64,000 nt of DNA from Xanthomonas vesicatoria ATCC 35937 (GTDB lineage Bacteria > Pseudomonadota > Gammaproteobacteria > Xanthomonadales > Xanthomonadaceae): contig NZ_CP018725.1 in the NCBI RefSeq assembly GCF_001908725.1, positions 1,984,001-2,048,000 on the forward strand, in the 5' to 3' direction. Below the pieces are notes generated by a model. The model was not told the DNA's origin. It was given only the letters and a program-made list of their open reading frames with translations, and searched no databases. Below are positions 19,225 through 30,003 of this stretch, one piece after another; positions within the stretch are counted from its first letter, which is position 1; every line of letters begins with the position of its first letter. A program made the position numbers and the translations under genes.

Positions 19225-19258
19225 ACCGCCTGTGCGATAACGCAGGCGGTTTTTCGTT
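19225..19258 (+). terminator. Intrinsic terminator
   Basis: ACCGCCTG/CAGGCGGT (19225-19250, 10-nt loop) is followed by TTTTTCGTT, a standard rho-independent terminator for the upstream dsbA-EEP transcript. It lies 42 bp before betT. Confidence 0.88.
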
Positions 19259-19299
19259 GGGAACACGTCACGTGATACGCATCATATGAGTGCGTCGGC

Positions 19300-21279
19300 A
19301 TGAGTGCCGTCGAACCGCAGCCGTTGCCGGTGCGCACCTTGCGGCCGGTGTTTTTGCTGGCGGCGACGGTGGTGTGCACATTCGCCTTGCTGGTTGCGCT
19401 GTTTCCGCTGGAGGCAGGCCGTGTGCTGCTGGATGCGCAGACCTTGGCCTCGCGCAATGTCGGCTGGTACTACCTGTTGGCGATGACGCTGTATCTGGTG
19501 TTCGTGCTGGGCACCGCGCTCTCCAGCTACGGCAACATCAAGCTTGGCGCCGATCACGACGAGCCGGAATTCAGCTATCTCTCCTGGGCCGGCATGCTGT
19601 TTGCCGCCGGCATCAGCATCACGCTGTTCTTCTTCTGCGTCTCCGAACCGCTGACCCATTATCTGCAACCGCCACAAGGCGGCACCGGCAGCGGCGAAGC
19701 TTCCGCACGGCAGGCGATGCAGTTGCTGTTTCTGCACTGGGGCCTGCACGGCTGGGGCGTGTTCGCGTTGGCGGCGATGGCGCTGGCGTACTTCGCCTTC
19801 CGTCATAACCTGCCGCTGGCCTTGCGCTCGGCGCTGTATCCGCTGATCGGCAAGCGCATCAACGGGCCGATCGGGTACACGGTGGATGCGCTGGGCATCG
19901 TGGCGACGGTGTTCGGCATCGGTGCGGACATGGGCTTCGGCGTGCTGCACCTCAACGCCGGGCTGAGCACCTTGTTCGATGTGCCGCATACGCACTGGGT
20001 GCAGGTCGCGTTGATCGTGGCGATGATGGGCGCGGCCATCGTGGTGGCGGTGTCCGGCGTTGAAAAAGGCGTGCGCTGGATGTCGGACATCAACATGCTG
20101 CTGGCGATCGCGCTGCTGCTGTTCATGCTGTTTGCCGGCCCAACGCAATATTTGCTCAATGCCTTGATGCAGAACCTGGGCGACTACCTGGGCAGCGTGG
20201 TCGGCAAGAGTTTCGACGTCTATGCCTATGGCGGCCGTGCCGACTGGCTGGGCAACTGGACGGTGTTCTATTGGGCGTGGTGGATCGGCTGGGCACCTTT
20301 TGTCGGCCTGTTCATTGCGCGCATCTCGCGCGGCCGCACCATTCGCGAATTCGTGCTGGGCGTGTTGTTGATCCCGCTCGGCTTTACCCTGGCGTGGCTG
20401 TCGATCTTCGGCAATAGCGCGCTGGACCAGTTGCTACATCATGGCCAGGGCGCATTGGCGCAACAGGCCATCGAGGCGCCGCAGACGGTGCTGTACTCGC
20501 TCCTGCAAGGCTACCCGTGGAGCCGCACGGTAATCACGGTCACGGTGGCGATCAGCTTCGTGTTCTTTGTCACCTCGGCCGACTCCGGCACCGTCGTGCT
20601 GTCCACGTTGTCCTCGCACGGCGGAGAGCCGCACGACGACGGCCCGCGCTGGCTGCGTGTGTTCTGGGGCGTACTCACCGCCGTGGTCACTGCAGGGTTA
20701 TTGCTGGCCGGTAGCATGGACGCGCTGAAATCGGCGGTGGTGTTGGCGTCGCTGCCGTTTTCTGCGGTGTTGCTGCTGATGGCATGGGGCCTGTCGCGCG
20801 CGTTGAGCCAGGAATCGCAGCGCAAACGTGCGCAGCTCTACAGCCCCAGCCCGCTCATCGGGCAATCGCGTCATCACGGCGGCTGGCGTCAGCGTCTGGG
20901 CCAGGCGATGCACTTCCCGGCGCGCGATGAGGTCTACCGCTTCATGCACGACCAGGTGCGCCCGGCGATCGAGGCGGTGACCACGCAGTTGCAGGAAGAA
21001 GGCTGGAACGTCAGCAGCCGCATCGACGACGGCGACATGGAGATCAGCGTCGATCACGGCGAACAACAGGGCTTCCGCTACCAGGTGGTGATGCGCGGGT
21101 ATCTCACCCCGTCGTTCGCCGCGCAGCGCTTGCGCAACCAGCGCTATTACCGTGCAGAAGTCTATCTATACGAAGGCAGCCAGGACTACGACCTGGTTGG
21201 CTACAGCCGAGAACAAATCATCAACGACATCATCGATCAATACGAGCGTCACCTGCAGTTTTTGCACCTCACGCGCTGA
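19300..21279 (+). CDS. betT: Choline transporter BetT (BCCT family)
   Basis: This 659-residue secondary transporter brings choline into the cell, probably driven by protons as in E. coli BetT. It has twelve predicted membrane helices and the BCCT signature in [21 protein letters not shown] form (here [16 protein letters not shown], near residue 325). A cytoplasmic C-terminal domain of about 150 residues follows (from about 500), as in BetT-type carriers, where it takes part in osmotic sensing. The length is close to E. coli BetT. It leads a betT-betB-betA run; the stop is 38 bp before betB. No betI repressor gene is present. Confidence 0.93.
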   Translation: MSAVEPQPLPVRTLRPVFLLAATVVCTFALLVALFPLEAGRVLLDAQTLASRNVGWYYLLAMTLYLVFVLGTALSSYGNIKLGADHDEPEFSYLSWAGMLFAAGISITLFFFCVSEPLTHYLQPPQGGTGSGEASARQAMQLLFLHWGLHGWGVFALAAMALAYFAFRHNLPLALRSALYPLIGKRINGPIGYTVDALGIVATVFGIGADMGFGVLHLNAGLSTLFDVPHTHWVQVALIVAMMGAAIVVAVSGVEKGVRWMSDINMLLAIALLLFMLFAGPTQYLLNALMQNLGDYLGSVVGKSFDVYAYGGRADWLGNWTVFYWAWWIGWAPFVGLFIARISRGRTIREFVLGVLLIPLGFTLAWLSIFGNSALDQLLHHGQGALAQQAIEAPQTVLYSLLQGYPWSRTVITVTVAISFVFFVTSADSGTVVLSTLSSHGGEPHDDGPRWLRVFWGVLTAVVTAGLLLAGSMDALKSAVVLASLPFSAVLLLMAWGLSRALSQESQRKRAQLYSPSPLIGQSRHHGGWRQRLGQAMHFPARDEVYRFMHDQVRPAIEAVTTQLQEEGWNVSSRIDDGDMEISVDHGEQQGFRYQVVMRGYLTPSFAAQRLRNQRYYRAEVYLYEGSQDYDLVGYSREQIINDIIDQYERHLQFLHLTR

Positions 21280-21317
21280 GCTGCCTCGCTGCGGCGACCA
21301 TCCCAAGGAGGTTTGTC

Positions 21318-22790
21318 ATGCCACGTTTCCCCGACCAGCTGCTGTACATCGGCGGCCGCTATGTCCCCGCCCGCGGCGGCCATACATTCGAAGTCATCAA
21401 CCCCGCCACTGGCGAGGTGCTTGCCAACGTGCACAACGCGGGCGCCGACGATCTGGACGCTGCGGTCGACAGCGCCAGGGCCGGCCAACGCGTGTGGGCC
21501 GCGCTTACCACGGTGGAGCGCTCGCGCATCCTGCTGCGCGCAGTGGCGTTGCTGCGCGAGCGCAACGATGCGCTGGCCGAGCTGGAAACCCTCAACACCG
21601 GCAAGCCGCTGAGCGAAACGCGCAGCGTGGACATCGTCACCGGCGCGGACGTGCTGGAGTATTACGCCGGCGTGTCGCAGGCACTGCAAGGCGCACAGGT
21701 GCCCCTGCGCGAAGGCAGCTTCTTCTACACCCGGCACGAGCCGCTCGGCGTGGTCGGCGCGATCGGCGCATGGAATTACCCGATCCAGATCGCACTGTGG
21801 AAGGCGGCACCGGCATTGGCCGCCGGCAACGCCATGATCTTCAAGCCCAGCGAAGTCACCCCGCTTACTGCACTGAAGCTGGCAGAACTGTTCACCGAAG
21901 CCGGCCTGCCCGATGGTGTATTCAACGTCCTGCCCGGCGACGGCGCCAGCGTGGGCACCGCGCTCACCGAGCACCCGCAGATCGAAAAGATCAGCTTCAC
22001 CGGCGGTACCGCGACTGGACGCAAGGTGATGGCCAGCGCATCGAGTTCATCGTTGAAAGACGTGACCATGGAACTGGGCGGCAAGTCGCCCCTGATCGTC
22101 TGCGCCGATGCGGATCTGGATCTGGCCGCCGACATCGCGATGATGGCCAACTTCTACAGCTCCGGGCAGGTGTGCACCAATGGCACCCGGGTGTTCGTGC
22201 CGCGAGCGCTGCGCACCGCCTTCGAAGCGCGGTTGCTGGCACGCGTGCAACGCATCCATATCGGCGACCCGCTCGATGAACGCACCACCTTCGGCCCGAT
22301 GGTGAGCGCAGCGCACATGCAGCGCGTGCTGGACTACATCGACCAGGGCAAGGCCGAAGGTGCGCGCCTGCTGTGCGGCGGCGAGCGGTTACGCGACGGT
22401 GCGCTGGCACAGGGCTATTACGTAGCGCCGACGATCTTCAGCGATTGCAGCGATGTGATGACGATCGTGCGCGAGGAAATCTTCGGGCCGGTGCTGAGCC
22501 TGCTCACCTACGAGGACGAAGACGAAGCGGTGACCCGTGCCAATGCGACCACCTACGGGTTGGCTGCCGGTGTGGTCACGCCCGATCTGGCGCGTGCGCA
22601 CCGGCTGATCCATCGCCTGGAAGCAGGCATCTGCTGGATCAACACCTGGGGCGAGTCGCCCGCACCGATGCCGGTAGGTGGCTACAAGCAATCGGGCGTG
22701 GGTCGCGAGAACGGGTTGGTCACCTTGCAGGCCTATACGCGCACCAAGTCGGTTCAGGTCGAGCTGGAACGCTACGCATCGGTGTTTTGA
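21318..22790 (+). CDS. betB: Betaine-aldehyde dehydrogenase
   Basis: The 490-residue NAD(P)-dependent aldehyde dehydrogenase oxidises betaine aldehyde to glycine betaine. It has the ALDH glutamate motif (MELGGKSPL, near residue 255), the catalytic cysteine in [14 protein letters not shown] (near residue 290), the nucleotide-binding GFTGG-like segment SFTGGTATG, and [23 protein letters not shown] near the end, which is typical of BetB. The ATG follows a near-perfect AAGGAGG site, stronger than that of its neighbours. It lies between the choline transporter and choline dehydrogenase. Confidence 0.96.
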   Translation: MPRFPDQLLYIGGRYVPARGGHTFEVINPATGEVLANVHNAGADDLDAAVDSARAGQRVWAALTTVERSRILLRAVALLRERNDALAELETLNTGKPLSETRSVDIVTGADVLEYYAGVSQALQGAQVPLREGSFFYTRHEPLGVVGAIGAWNYPIQIALWKAAPALAAGNAMIFKPSEVTPLTALKLAELFTEAGLPDGVFNVLPGDGASVGTALTEHPQIEKISFTGGTATGRKVMASASSSSLKDVTMELGGKSPLIVCADADLDLAADIAMMANFYSSGQVCTNGTRVFVPRALRTAFEARLLARVQRIHIGDPLDERTTFGPMVSAAHMQRVLDYIDQGKAEGARLLCGGERLRDGALAQGYYVAPTIFSDCSDVMTIVREEIFGPVLSLLTYEDEDEAVTRANATTYGLAAGVVTPDLARAHRLIHRLEAGICWINTWGESPAPMPVGGYKQSGVGRENGLVTLQAYTRTKSVQVELERYASVF

Positions 22791-22938
22791 GCGGCCGACG
22801 CTGCAACGCACGTCACCGCTGGATGCGTGCGTTGCGCCCTACACACGCACTGTGCGCACCACAACATCGCCGCGCCCAGGACAGCGACCGCGCAGTGCCT
22901 TGACTGCCGCTGCACCGCTCACGCATCAGGAGACCACC

Positions 22939-24609
22939 ATGCAACGCGAATACGACTACATCATCATCGGCGCCGGCTCGGCAGGCAATGTGCTGGCCGC
23001 ACGTCTGACCGAAGACCCGGGCGTGACGGTGCTCTTGCTTGAAGCGGGCGGGCCGGATTACCGGCTGGATTTCCGCACCCAGATGCCGGCCGCGCTGGCG
23101 TTTCCCCTGCAGGGCCGCCGCTACAACTGGGGGTACGAAACCGAGCCGGAGCCGCACATGGACAACCGGCGCATGGAATGCGGGCGCGGCAAAGGCCTGG
23201 GCGGTTCCTCATTGATCAACGGCATGTGCTACATCCGCGGCAACGCGCTCGATTTCGATCACTGGGCCAAGCGCCCGGGGTTGGAAGACTGGAGCTACCG
23301 CGATGTGCTGCCGTACTTCCGCGAGGCCGAAACGCGCGACATCGGCGCCAATGACTATCACGGCGGCGACGGCCCGGTGAGCGTGGCCACGCCGAAAAAC
23401 GACAACAACGTGCTGTTCCATGCCATGGTCGATGCCGGCGTGCAGGCGGGCTATCCGCGCACCGACGATCTCAACGGCTATCAGCAGGAAGGCTTCGGGC
23501 CGATGGACCGCACCGTGACGCCACGCGGACGGCGCGCGAGTACCGCGCGCGGCTATCTGGACATGGCCAAGCCGCGCGATGGCCTGCATATCGTCACCCA
23601 TGCCACCACCGACCGCATCCTGTTTGCCGGCAAGCGCGCGATCGGCGTGCACTATCTGGTGGGCAACAGTAGCGAGGGCATCAATGCGCATGCGCGTCGC
23701 GAAGTGCTGGTGTGTGCGGGCGCCATCGCCTCACCGCAGCTGTTGCAGCGCTCCGGTGTGGGCGCACCGGATCTGCTGCGCGCACTCGACGTGCAACTGG
23801 TCCACGACCTGCCCGGCGTCGGCCAGAACCTGCAGGATCATCTGGAGGTCTACATCCAGTACGCCTGCACCAAGCCGGTATCGTTGTACCCAGCCTTGCA
23901 GTGGTGGAACCAGCCTGCGATTGGTGCCGAGTGGCTGTTCGCCGGCACCGGCACTGGTGCCAGCAACCAGTTCGAAGCCGGCGGTTTCATCCGCACGCGC
24001 GATGAGTTCGACTGGCCCAACATCCAGTACCACTTCCTCCCCGTCGCCATCAATTACAACGGCAGCAATGCAGTGAAGGAACATGGCTTCCAGGCACATG
24101 TGGGCTCGATGCGCACCCCCAGCCGCGGGCGCGTGCACGCCAAGTCGCGCGACCCGCACCAGCACCCGTCGATCCTGTTCAACTACCAATCCACCGACCA
24201 GGACTGGCAGGAATTCCGCGACGCAATCCGCATCACCCGCGAAATCATCGCGCAGCCCGCGCTCGATGCGTATCGCGGCCGCGAGATTAGCCCCAGCGCC
24301 GATTGCAAGACCGACGCCGAGCTGGACGCATTCGTGCGTTCGCGTGCAGAAACTGCCTATCACCCATCGTGCTCGTGCGCGATGGGCACCGACGACATGG
24401 CCGTGGTGGATGGACAAGGCCGCGTGCATGGCATGGACGGGCTGCGTGTCATCGACGCCTCGATCATGCCGCGCATCATCACCGGCAACCTCAATGCCAC
24501 CACCATCATGATCGCCGAGAAGATCGCCGACCGTATGCGTGGACGCACACCGCTGCCGCGCAGCACGGCCGATTACTACATCGCCGGCGATGCGCCGGTG
24601 CGCCGATAA
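22939..24609 (+). CDS. betA: Choline dehydrogenase
   Basis: The 556-residue GMC-family flavoprotein oxidises choline to betaine aldehyde and passes electrons to the respiratory chain at the membrane. It has the FAD dinucleotide motif [18 protein letters not shown] at the start, the GMC signature [20 protein letters not shown], the second signature [15 protein letters not shown], and the active-site histidine/asparagine segment near the C-terminus ([10 protein letters not shown], then [13 protein letters not shown]). The length matches E. coli BetA. I chose the ATG at 22939, behind an AGGAG site; the frame is open upstream but that part is not BetA. Confidence 0.96.
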   Translation: MQREYDYIIIGAGSAGNVLAARLTEDPGVTVLLLEAGGPDYRLDFRTQMPAALAFPLQGRRYNWGYETEPEPHMDNRRMECGRGKGLGGSSLINGMCYIRGNALDFDHWAKRPGLEDWSYRDVLPYFREAETRDIGANDYHGGDGPVSVATPKNDNNVLFHAMVDAGVQAGYPRTDDLNGYQQEGFGPMDRTVTPRGRRASTARGYLDMAKPRDGLHIVTHATTDRILFAGKRAIGVHYLVGNSSEGINAHARREVLVCAGAIASPQLLQRSGVGAPDLLRALDVQLVHDLPGVGQNLQDHLEVYIQYACTKPVSLYPALQWWNQPAIGAEWLFAGTGTGASNQFEAGGFIRTRDEFDWPNIQYHFLPVAINYNGSNAVKEHGFQAHVGSMRTPSRGRVHAKSRDPHQHPSILFNYQSTDQDWQEFRDAIRITREIIAQPALDAYRGREISPSADCKTDAELDAFVRSRAETAYHPSCSCAMGTDDMAVVDGQGRVHGMDGLRVIDASIMPRIITGNLNATTIMIAEKIADRMRGRTPLPRSTADYYIAGDAPVRR

Positions 24610-24945
24610 CGATCGGCCACCAGGGAGACCTGCGGATGCGCGACAACGTACTAAGCGCGGCTAACACGTAGCGCGCAATCGCCAGGTGGGCGCGGACGGC
24701 GCGCTCAGAACCGGAGTGTGCGAGTGGTACATGCGGATTCCGAGCATTGGCCGCGCCACCTGGCGGTGAGCACAGCAGGTTTGTGAGCGGCTCTGATGCG
24801 TCACGCATTCGCCGCAGCCCACCACAAGGCACTGCACCATCGTCGAAAGATGCGCCTTTCCCCCGGTGCCGGCCACCTTGCCCGCCTCGCGAGAGCGCCG
24901 CTCGCGCGGTGCCATCGCCGCACACGCGTGGGATATCCTTCGCGC
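24610..24945. other. Intergenic region dominated by repeat family A
   Basis: These 336 bp between betA and the MarR-type regulator contain the repeat copy at 24651-24790 and no convincing gene. A minus-strand frame is open across the repeat, but its peptide follows from the repeat sequence and also appears in the 44.2-kb copy. Confidence 0.5.
24651..24790 (+). repeat. Intergenic repeat family A, copy at 24.7 kb
   Basis: The core 24683-24751 matches 44214-44282 at 64 of 69 positions (for example GGGCGCGGACGGCGCGCTCA, then GTGTGCGAGTGG). A CCAGGTGG near its start and a CCACCTGG near its end form an inverted pair, so the unit can fold on itself. It ends with GTGAGCGG, which is also seen (inverted, more diverged) in the 11-kb copy. 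Confidence 0.8.
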
Positions 24946-25398
24946 ATGAACTCGGACATCCACCCGGAAGCGGCCATCGCGCCCGGCTATCTGGCCAACC
25001 ATGCCGCGCGCGTCTTCAATCGCAGCGTCGACGCCCGCCTGCGCGAACACGGACTGACGCTTGCGCTGATCGCGCCGTTGCTGCTGCTGTCGTGGAAAGG
25101 CCCGATGCTGCAGCGGGACCTGGTGCGCCACTCTGCAGTGAAGCAGCCAGCGATGGCCGCGCTGCTGGACAAGCTCGAAGCGATGGCGCTGATTGCGCGC
25201 GAGGCCTTGTCCAGCGACAAACGCGCTGCCACGGTTCGGCTGACCGCCGCCGGGGAAGAAGCTGCCGCCACCGGCCGAACCGCGCTGCTTCACTTCAATG
25301 CCGTCGGCGTCTCGGGATTTTCCAGCGAAGAAGCCAGGCTGCTGACCGTTCTGCTTGGCCGCCTGATCGACAATCTGGAAGCCGCCGCAAGCGAATAG
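24946..25398 (+). CDS. MarR family transcriptional regulator
   Basis: This 150-residue winged-helix regulator has the MarR order: an N-terminal dimerisation helix, then QRDLVRHSAVKQPAMAALLDKLEAMALIARE (recognition helix region), the wing SSDKRAATVRLTAAGEEA, and a C-terminal dimerisation helix (LLTVLLGRLIDNLEAA). I chose the ATG at 24946; an upstream ATG at 24796 adds 50 basic residues unlike MarR proteins. It lies just upstream of, and in the same direction as, an FAD monooxygenase gene, with a palindrome between them, and probably controls that gene. The ligand is unknown. Confidence 0.88.
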   Translation: MNSDIHPEAAIAPGYLANHAARVFNRSVDARLREHGLTLALIAPLLLLSWKGPMLQRDLVRHSAVKQPAMAALLDKLEAMALIAREALSSDKRAATVRLTAAGEEAAATGRTALLHFNAVGVSGFSSEEARLLTVLLGRLIDNLEAAASE

Positions 25399-25406
25399 CA
25401 TCACGC

Positions 25407-25424
25407 ATGATATTTAAGTATCAT
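25407..25424 (+). promoter_or_regulatory. Candidate MarR operator palindrome
   Basis: A perfect inverted repeat ATGATA-N6-TATCAT (18 bp in all) lies 8 bp after the MarR stop and 32 bp before the monooxygenase start. Its size and AT-richness stand out from the GC-rich surroundings and fit MarR-type operators. The CTGATATAT just downstream could be a -10-like element. It is inferred to control the monooxygenase. Confidence 0.6.
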
Positions 25425-25456
25425 GTCTGATATATCCCTATTGCAGGAGCGGCTCC

Positions 25457-26659
25457 ATGGCCCGTCGGATTCTCATCAGCGGCGCAAGCGTCGCTGGGAC
25501 CACTGCGGCATGGTGGCTTGACGCTCATGGGCTCGAGATCGAGGTCGTCGAACGCGCGCCGGCGTTTCGAGACGGCGGCCAGAACGTCGACGTGCGCGGC
25601 AATGCCCGCGAGGTGCTGCGCCGCATGGGACTGGAAGCGCGTGCGTTCGAACGCAGCACCCAAGAGCTGGGCACCGATTGGGTGAGCGAAGACAATCGCG
25701 TCATTGCACGCTTCAAGGCAGACGACTCCGACACCGACAGTGGGCCCACTGCCGACCTGGAAATCCGTCGCGGCGACCTTGCGCGCATCCTGTACGACGC
25801 CACCCGCGAGCGCGTGCCCTATCGCTTCGACGACAGCATCTGCGCCCTCGCCCAGGACCACGACGGCGTCGACGTCACCTTCCACAGCGGCCGCTCCGCG
25901 CGCTACGACGCTGTCGTGGTCGCCGAAGGCGTGGGTGCGCACACGCGTGAGCTGGTGTTTCCCGGTGAGAACGTGCCGTACTGGATGGACATGACCATCG
26001 CGTATTTCAGTATCCCCCGAGTCCCACACGACAGTGACTATGCCCGGCAATACAACACGGTGGGCGGACGCGGCGCGACGTTGAAGCCCGCGCTGGACGG
26101 CAAGCTGGGCGCCTATCTGGGCCTGCAGAAGCGGCCCGAGGGCGAGAACGCCTGGAGCCTGGAGCGGCAACGGCGCTACATGCAAGCGCAATTTGCCAAC
26201 GACGGCTGGGAATTTCCGCGCATTCTCGACGCGATGAAGGAGGTCGACGATTTCTACTTCGAGGTGCTGCGGCAGGTGCGCATGCCGCGCTGGTCCGCCG
26301 GCCGGGTGGTGTTGACCGGCGATGCCGCCTGGTGCCCCACATCGCTGTCGGGCATCGGCACGACGCTGGCAATGGTCGGCAGCTATGTGCTGGCAGGCGA
26401 ACTTGCGCAGGCCAGCACACCGACGCAAGCGTTTACGCACTACGAACGGATCATGCGCCCGTTCGTCAAAGAGGGGCAGAACGTCCCCAAGATCGTCCCT
26501 CGCCTGCTCTGGCCGCACACCGCTGTCGGGCTGACGCTGTTACGCAGCGCGATGCGCCTGGCAGGTACGCCGCTTGCCCGACGCATCATCAACAACCGCT
26601 TTGCGCGCGATTCCAACAGCATTGCCTTGCCAGACTATCGGCCGGTAGAGCCGCGCTGA
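25457..26659 (+). CDS. FAD-dependent monooxygenase (PHBH-type)
   Basis: This 400-residue flavoprotein of the p-hydroxybenzoate hydroxylase group would use FAD and NAD(P)H to hydroxylate an aromatic or polycyclic compound. It has the FAD motif ISGASVAGTTAAWWL at the N-terminus, the middle EIRRGDLARIL region that contacts FAD and NADPH (the family's R-x-x-L), and the late GD motif GDAAWCPTSLSGIGTTLAMVGSYVLAGEL. It resembles the TetX/MhpA side of the family, but the substrate cannot be told. It follows a MarR-type regulator with a palindromic operator candidate and has a CAGGAG ribosome-binding site. Confidence 0.85.
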   Translation: MARRILISGASVAGTTAAWWLDAHGLEIEVVERAPAFRDGGQNVDVRGNAREVLRRMGLEARAFERSTQELGTDWVSEDNRVIARFKADDSDTDSGPTADLEIRRGDLARILYDATRERVPYRFDDSICALAQDHDGVDVTFHSGRSARYDAVVVAEGVGAHTRELVFPGENVPYWMDMTIAYFSIPRVPHDSDYARQYNTVGGRGATLKPALDGKLGAYLGLQKRPEGENAWSLERQRRYMQAQFANDGWEFPRILDAMKEVDDFYFEVLRQVRMPRWSAGRVVLTGDAAWCPTSLSGIGTTLAMVGSYVLAGELAQASTPTQAFTHYERIMRPFVKEGQNVPKIVPRLLWPHTAVGLTLLRSAMRLAGTPLARRIINNRFARDSNSIALPDYRPVEPR

Positions 26660-26809
26660 AACAGTCGTTGTCGCCAATCGATGACAAGGACTGCACGACA
26701 ACACGCCCGCACCGCTGCGATACGCAAGCAACCAACACCTGTGCATCACCTGCCATAACCATGCGCGTTGCGACCACGACGCCTCCGCAGCGCCGCGATC
26801 GCCCAATCC

Positions 26810-26843
26810 GCCTGCGTGGTTCTCACTGAAGAACCACGCGGCG
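26810..26843. terminator. Bidirectional terminator
   Basis: A perfect 10-bp stem (GCGTGGTTCT/AGAACCACGC, 26814-26839) with a 6-nt loop lies between the convergent monooxygenase and TonB-dependent receptor genes and could end transcripts from both sides. No long T-run follows on either strand. Confidence 0.6.
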
Positions 26844-26854
26844 TCTGGCAGCCG

Positions 26855-29734
26855 CTAGAACTTCAAATCCACACGCGCATACCAGAAGCGCCCACCGGGA
26901 ATGTCGTAAGTGGAGGCGTCATAGCCGTTGAGTGAGCACGACAGACAGAGCGGCGGATCCTTGTCGAACACGTTGTTCAGGCCAGCCGTGAGTTGCAGCC
27001 CCTTGAGCCAATCGACGCGATACCCCACCTGCGCATCGTGATAGGTGATCGCATCCAGCCGGTTGGTTCCTTCGGTCGGGTTGGAACACACCGCAAATTC
27101 CACCGCATCGCCGCACTGCTCAGTGAGCTTGGAGATGTGGCGTGCCGTCCACGATGCGGTCCAGTTGCCCAGCGACCAATCCAGAACGGCGTTGCTGGTC
27201 CACTCGGGAATCGCACTGTCGACCACTTCGATGCCCGGCCCCTGTGGCTGCCGCTGCCCGGCCGCGCCCAGCGCTTCATAACGGCCCACGAAGGTGTTTT
27301 GCCACGAGAGCTTGAAGCGGCCGAGCGCGCTTTCCGGCAGCGTCCAGAACAGGTCCACGTCCCAGCCATCGGTCTTGATCGAGCCAAGATTGGTCAAACG
27401 ATTGTTGAAGGCATTGATGCCGCCGGTGGACGCGCGTGCAATACCGTCGCAATACAGCGCATCCAGCGTGTCCACGCACAGATCCAGCTGCGTCTGCGCA
27501 TTGATGGCCTGGATCGCGCCATCGACATGATGGCGATAGAACGTCACTTCCATGTCCAGACGGTCCGACCAACTGGCGTTGCTGGCAAAGCCCGGACTGA
27601 ACACAAAGCCGGCGCTGAAGCTGCGCGAACGTTCCGGATCCAGTTGTTCGTTGCCGCCGGTGGTGACAGAGATCTGCTGATTGGCCTGTTGATAACCACC
27701 CGGCACGCCCAGCGCTGCGCAATTGGCCGCACTGCCCCGCGGCGCGGTACCACCCAGGCCGATCGAGCAGGGATCGGACAATTGCAAATCCGCACGCGCC
27801 GCCGAACCGAACAGCTCGCCGATGGTCGGCGCACGGAAGCCTTCGGCGTAGCTGGTGCGCAATACCAACTCGTCGGTGACCTGCCAGCGCAGGCCGTACT
27901 TGGGCGTGAATTCGCCGCCGAAGGTGGAGTAATCGGAATAGCGGCCGGCGATATTCAGATCGAGTTTGTCGCCCAACGACGCGTTGGCGAAGATCGGAAT
28001 ATTGAGTTCGAGATAGGCCTCGTTGACGTCGTAGCTGCCGGAGGTGGGCAACGACGGCACGCCGTTGTAGCGCCCGGCCACGGTGAGCGGATCTGGCTGA
28101 TACGCGCCTTCGTACTTGCGGTATTCGTAGCCGGTGGCGAACGACACCGCGCCGCCCGGCAGCTGGAACAACTCGCTGCTGAGGTTGGCGGTCAACAGGC
28201 TCAGTTCATTCTGGCTGCGGTCGCGCACCACCGGCTGGATCCAGCGCAGCATGTCCGGCGTGATGCTGCCCGCACCGCTGAAGATATCCAGCGGCACACA
28301 GCCGGCCACCGCCGCGCATGCGGCCGGGTCGCCCAGGGCCAGATTGATGTTGAACAGGTTGTAGCTGCCATAGTTGGTCTGCTCGGCCTTGTTCTTGCTG
28401 TACATGCCGTTGACGTCCCAGTACCAGGTGCGCGCGGCCGCTTCGAAGGTGCCCACCAACCCGGTGCCGACGTACTGCGTATCCACCTGCTGCTCGTAGC
28501 GACGCGGCCCGCCCTCCACCGGACGTCGGCCGATCTGGATCAGGTTGGTGGCCGAGTTCAGATCGAAGCCGAACGGATTGAACGGATTCAAGCCGGAAAT
28601 CACGATGTTGTCGGCCAGCGGATTGCCGGTGCCGGCATCTGGGCCGAGAAAGATCGGCTCCGGCGCGGCCTGGTTGGTCGACTCGCGTCGATTGCCCAAT
28701 GCCTTGACGTACCACTGCACGTCGTCATTGAAGTAATAGCGGAATTGCGCAAACACGCCCTTGCGCTCGGATGGCGTCAGCAGCAGGTTCTGCTCGGCAA
28801 AGTTGTAGCGGTCGGCCGTGCCGAAGCAGTGGTAATCGTCGCTGCGCGTGCAGCCGGCGCTACCGTCGTACTGCGGCGTACCGACGCCAGCATTGGGGGT
28901 GAGGTTCTGGCGTACGCCAGTATTCGGGTCGACGAACTGGAAGCGCCCGTCCGGCGTGGCCGAGCTGCCGAAGGTCAGCCCGGTGCCCGGAATCGGAAAG
29001 CGCGCCTGCGCCATGTCACGTGCGTAGATCGGGTCCTGCTTGACGTAGCTGGCGCCTAAAAACAGGCTGAAATTTTCGCCACTGGTGCCCCAGGCCAGGT
29101 CCACGCCCTGGTTGGCGCCGTCGCCCTTGCCGTATTGGCCATAGTTGAGCGTGACCTGCGCGCCGTCGAAACTGCGCCGGGTGATGATGTTGACCACGCC
29201 GGCAATCGCGTCGGAGCCGTACAGCGACGAGGCGCCGTCTTCGAGCACTTCGATGCGCTCGACGATCGCCAGCGGAATGGTGTTGAGGTCGGTCGACGAC
29301 CCAACGCCGGACGCGGAAGATTCATTGACCCAGCGGATGCCATCGACCAGCACCAGCACGCGCTTGGAGCCGAGGTGGCGTAGATCCACCTGTGCCGAGC
29401 CGGCGCCCACGCCGCCGCCGTCGGGCGGAAAACCGAAATTGCCGGAGGAATTGAACTTGGCGTTGAGCGCCGAGCCGGAAGCGGTGAGCTCCTGCAGCAC
29501 TTCGCCGATCGAGGTCAGGCCGGTACGCTCGATGTCGGCGCGGTTAAGCGTCTGGATCGGCACCTGGCCTTGCAGCTCGGCAGTCTTGATGCGGGTGCCG
29601 GTGACTTGCACGCTATCGAGCGTGCGCGTACCGGGGGCTGCTTCGGGCTGCTGCGCCCAGGCCAGCGTAGGAATCAGACACAACGACAACTGCACGGCCA
29701 GGCACGACCGCGACGCACGGATCAGACGCTTCAT
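26855..29734 (-). CDS. TonB-dependent outer-membrane receptor
   Basis: This 959-residue outer-membrane receptor takes up a large substrate using TonB energy. It has a signal peptide ([27 protein letters not shown], in brief a basic start and hydrophobic core) and a TonB-box-like stretch [12 protein letters not shown]. The plug domain (about residues 55-190) includes [12 protein letters not shown] and [26 protein letters not shown]. The 22-strand barrel has a C-terminal phenylalanine (RVDLKF). I chose the ATG at 29734, which begins the signal; the upstream in-frame ATG at 29797 is out of place. Neighbours (pectate lyase, lytic transglycosylase) do not reveal the ligand; xanthomonads have many such receptors, several for plant sugars or siderophores. 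Confidence 0.93.
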   Translation of the reverse strand: MKRLIRASRSCLAVQLSLCLIPTLAWAQQPEAAPGTRTLDSVQVTGTRIKTAELQGQVPIQTLNRADIERTGLTSIGEVLQELTASGSALNAKFNSSGNFGFPPDGGGVGAGSAQVDLRHLGSKRVLVLVDGIRWVNESSASGVGSSTDLNTIPLAIVERIEVLEDGASSLYGSDAIAGVVNIITRRSFDGAQVTLNYGQYGKGDGANQGVDLAWGTSGENFSLFLGASYVKQDPIYARDMAQARFPIPGTGLTFGSSATPDGRFQFVDPNTGVRQNLTPNAGVGTPQYDGSAGCTRSDDYHCFGTADRYNFAEQNLLLTPSERKGVFAQFRYYFNDDVQWYVKALGNRRESTNQAAPEPIFLGPDAGTGNPLADNIVISGLNPFNPFGFDLNSATNLIQIGRRPVEGGPRRYEQQVDTQYVGTGLVGTFEAAARTWYWDVNGMYSKNKAEQTNYGSYNLFNINLALGDPAACAAVAGCVPLDIFSGAGSITPDMLRWIQPVVRDRSQNELSLLTANLSSELFQLPGGAVSFATGYEYRKYEGAYQPDPLTVAGRYNGVPSLPTSGSYDVNEAYLELNIPIFANASLGDKLDLNIAGRYSDYSTFGGEFTPKYGLRWQVTDELVLRTSYAEGFRAPTIGELFGSAARADLQLSDPCSIGLGGTAPRGSAANCAALGVPGGYQQANQQISVTTGGNEQLDPERSRSFSAGFVFSPGFASNASWSDRLDMEVTFYRHHVDGAIQAINAQTQLDLCVDTLDALYCDGIARASTGGINAFNNRLTNLGSIKTDGWDVDLFWTLPESALGRFKLSWQNTFVGRYEALGAAGQRQPQGPGIEVVDSAIPEWTSNAVLDWSLGNWTASWTARHISKLTEQCGDAVEFAVCSNPTEGTNRLDAITYHDAQVGYRVDWLKGLQLTAGLNNVFDKDPPLCLSCSLNGYDASTYDIPGGRFWYARVDLKF

Positions 29735-30003
29735 CCTTTCTCTCTCCAGAAGGATCTTTAAGTGTCCGCACGCCCCCGTGCCTGCGGTCCGGTCCAAGTT
29801 GTAAACGAAACCTTAACGCATCGCAATCTGGCGGTGCAGCACTGCGATGCGCGTCGCAGTGCATGGTGTAAGCACGGACACCGCGACAGACGCGCAGGCG
29901 CATCGTCCAGACGACGATCGCGGAGCGACATCGACAGGCGCGCGCTGTTAGCCGCGAGGCATGTTCACTCAAGCGCTCAGGCGTGCTTCGGTATAGTCGC
30001 GCG

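Noticed and set aside
24506..24925. A small minus-strand gene across repeat family A
   Set aside because: The frame overlaps the end of betA and its only conserved part is repeat DNA that also appears at 44.2 kb. There is no good start site.
26993..29059. A 688-codon open frame antisense to the TonB-dependent receptor
   Set aside because: The receptor reads cleanly from plug to barrel on the minus strand. The opposite frame is low-complexity Arg/Ala/Val/Gly sequence, a shadow of GC-rich third positions.
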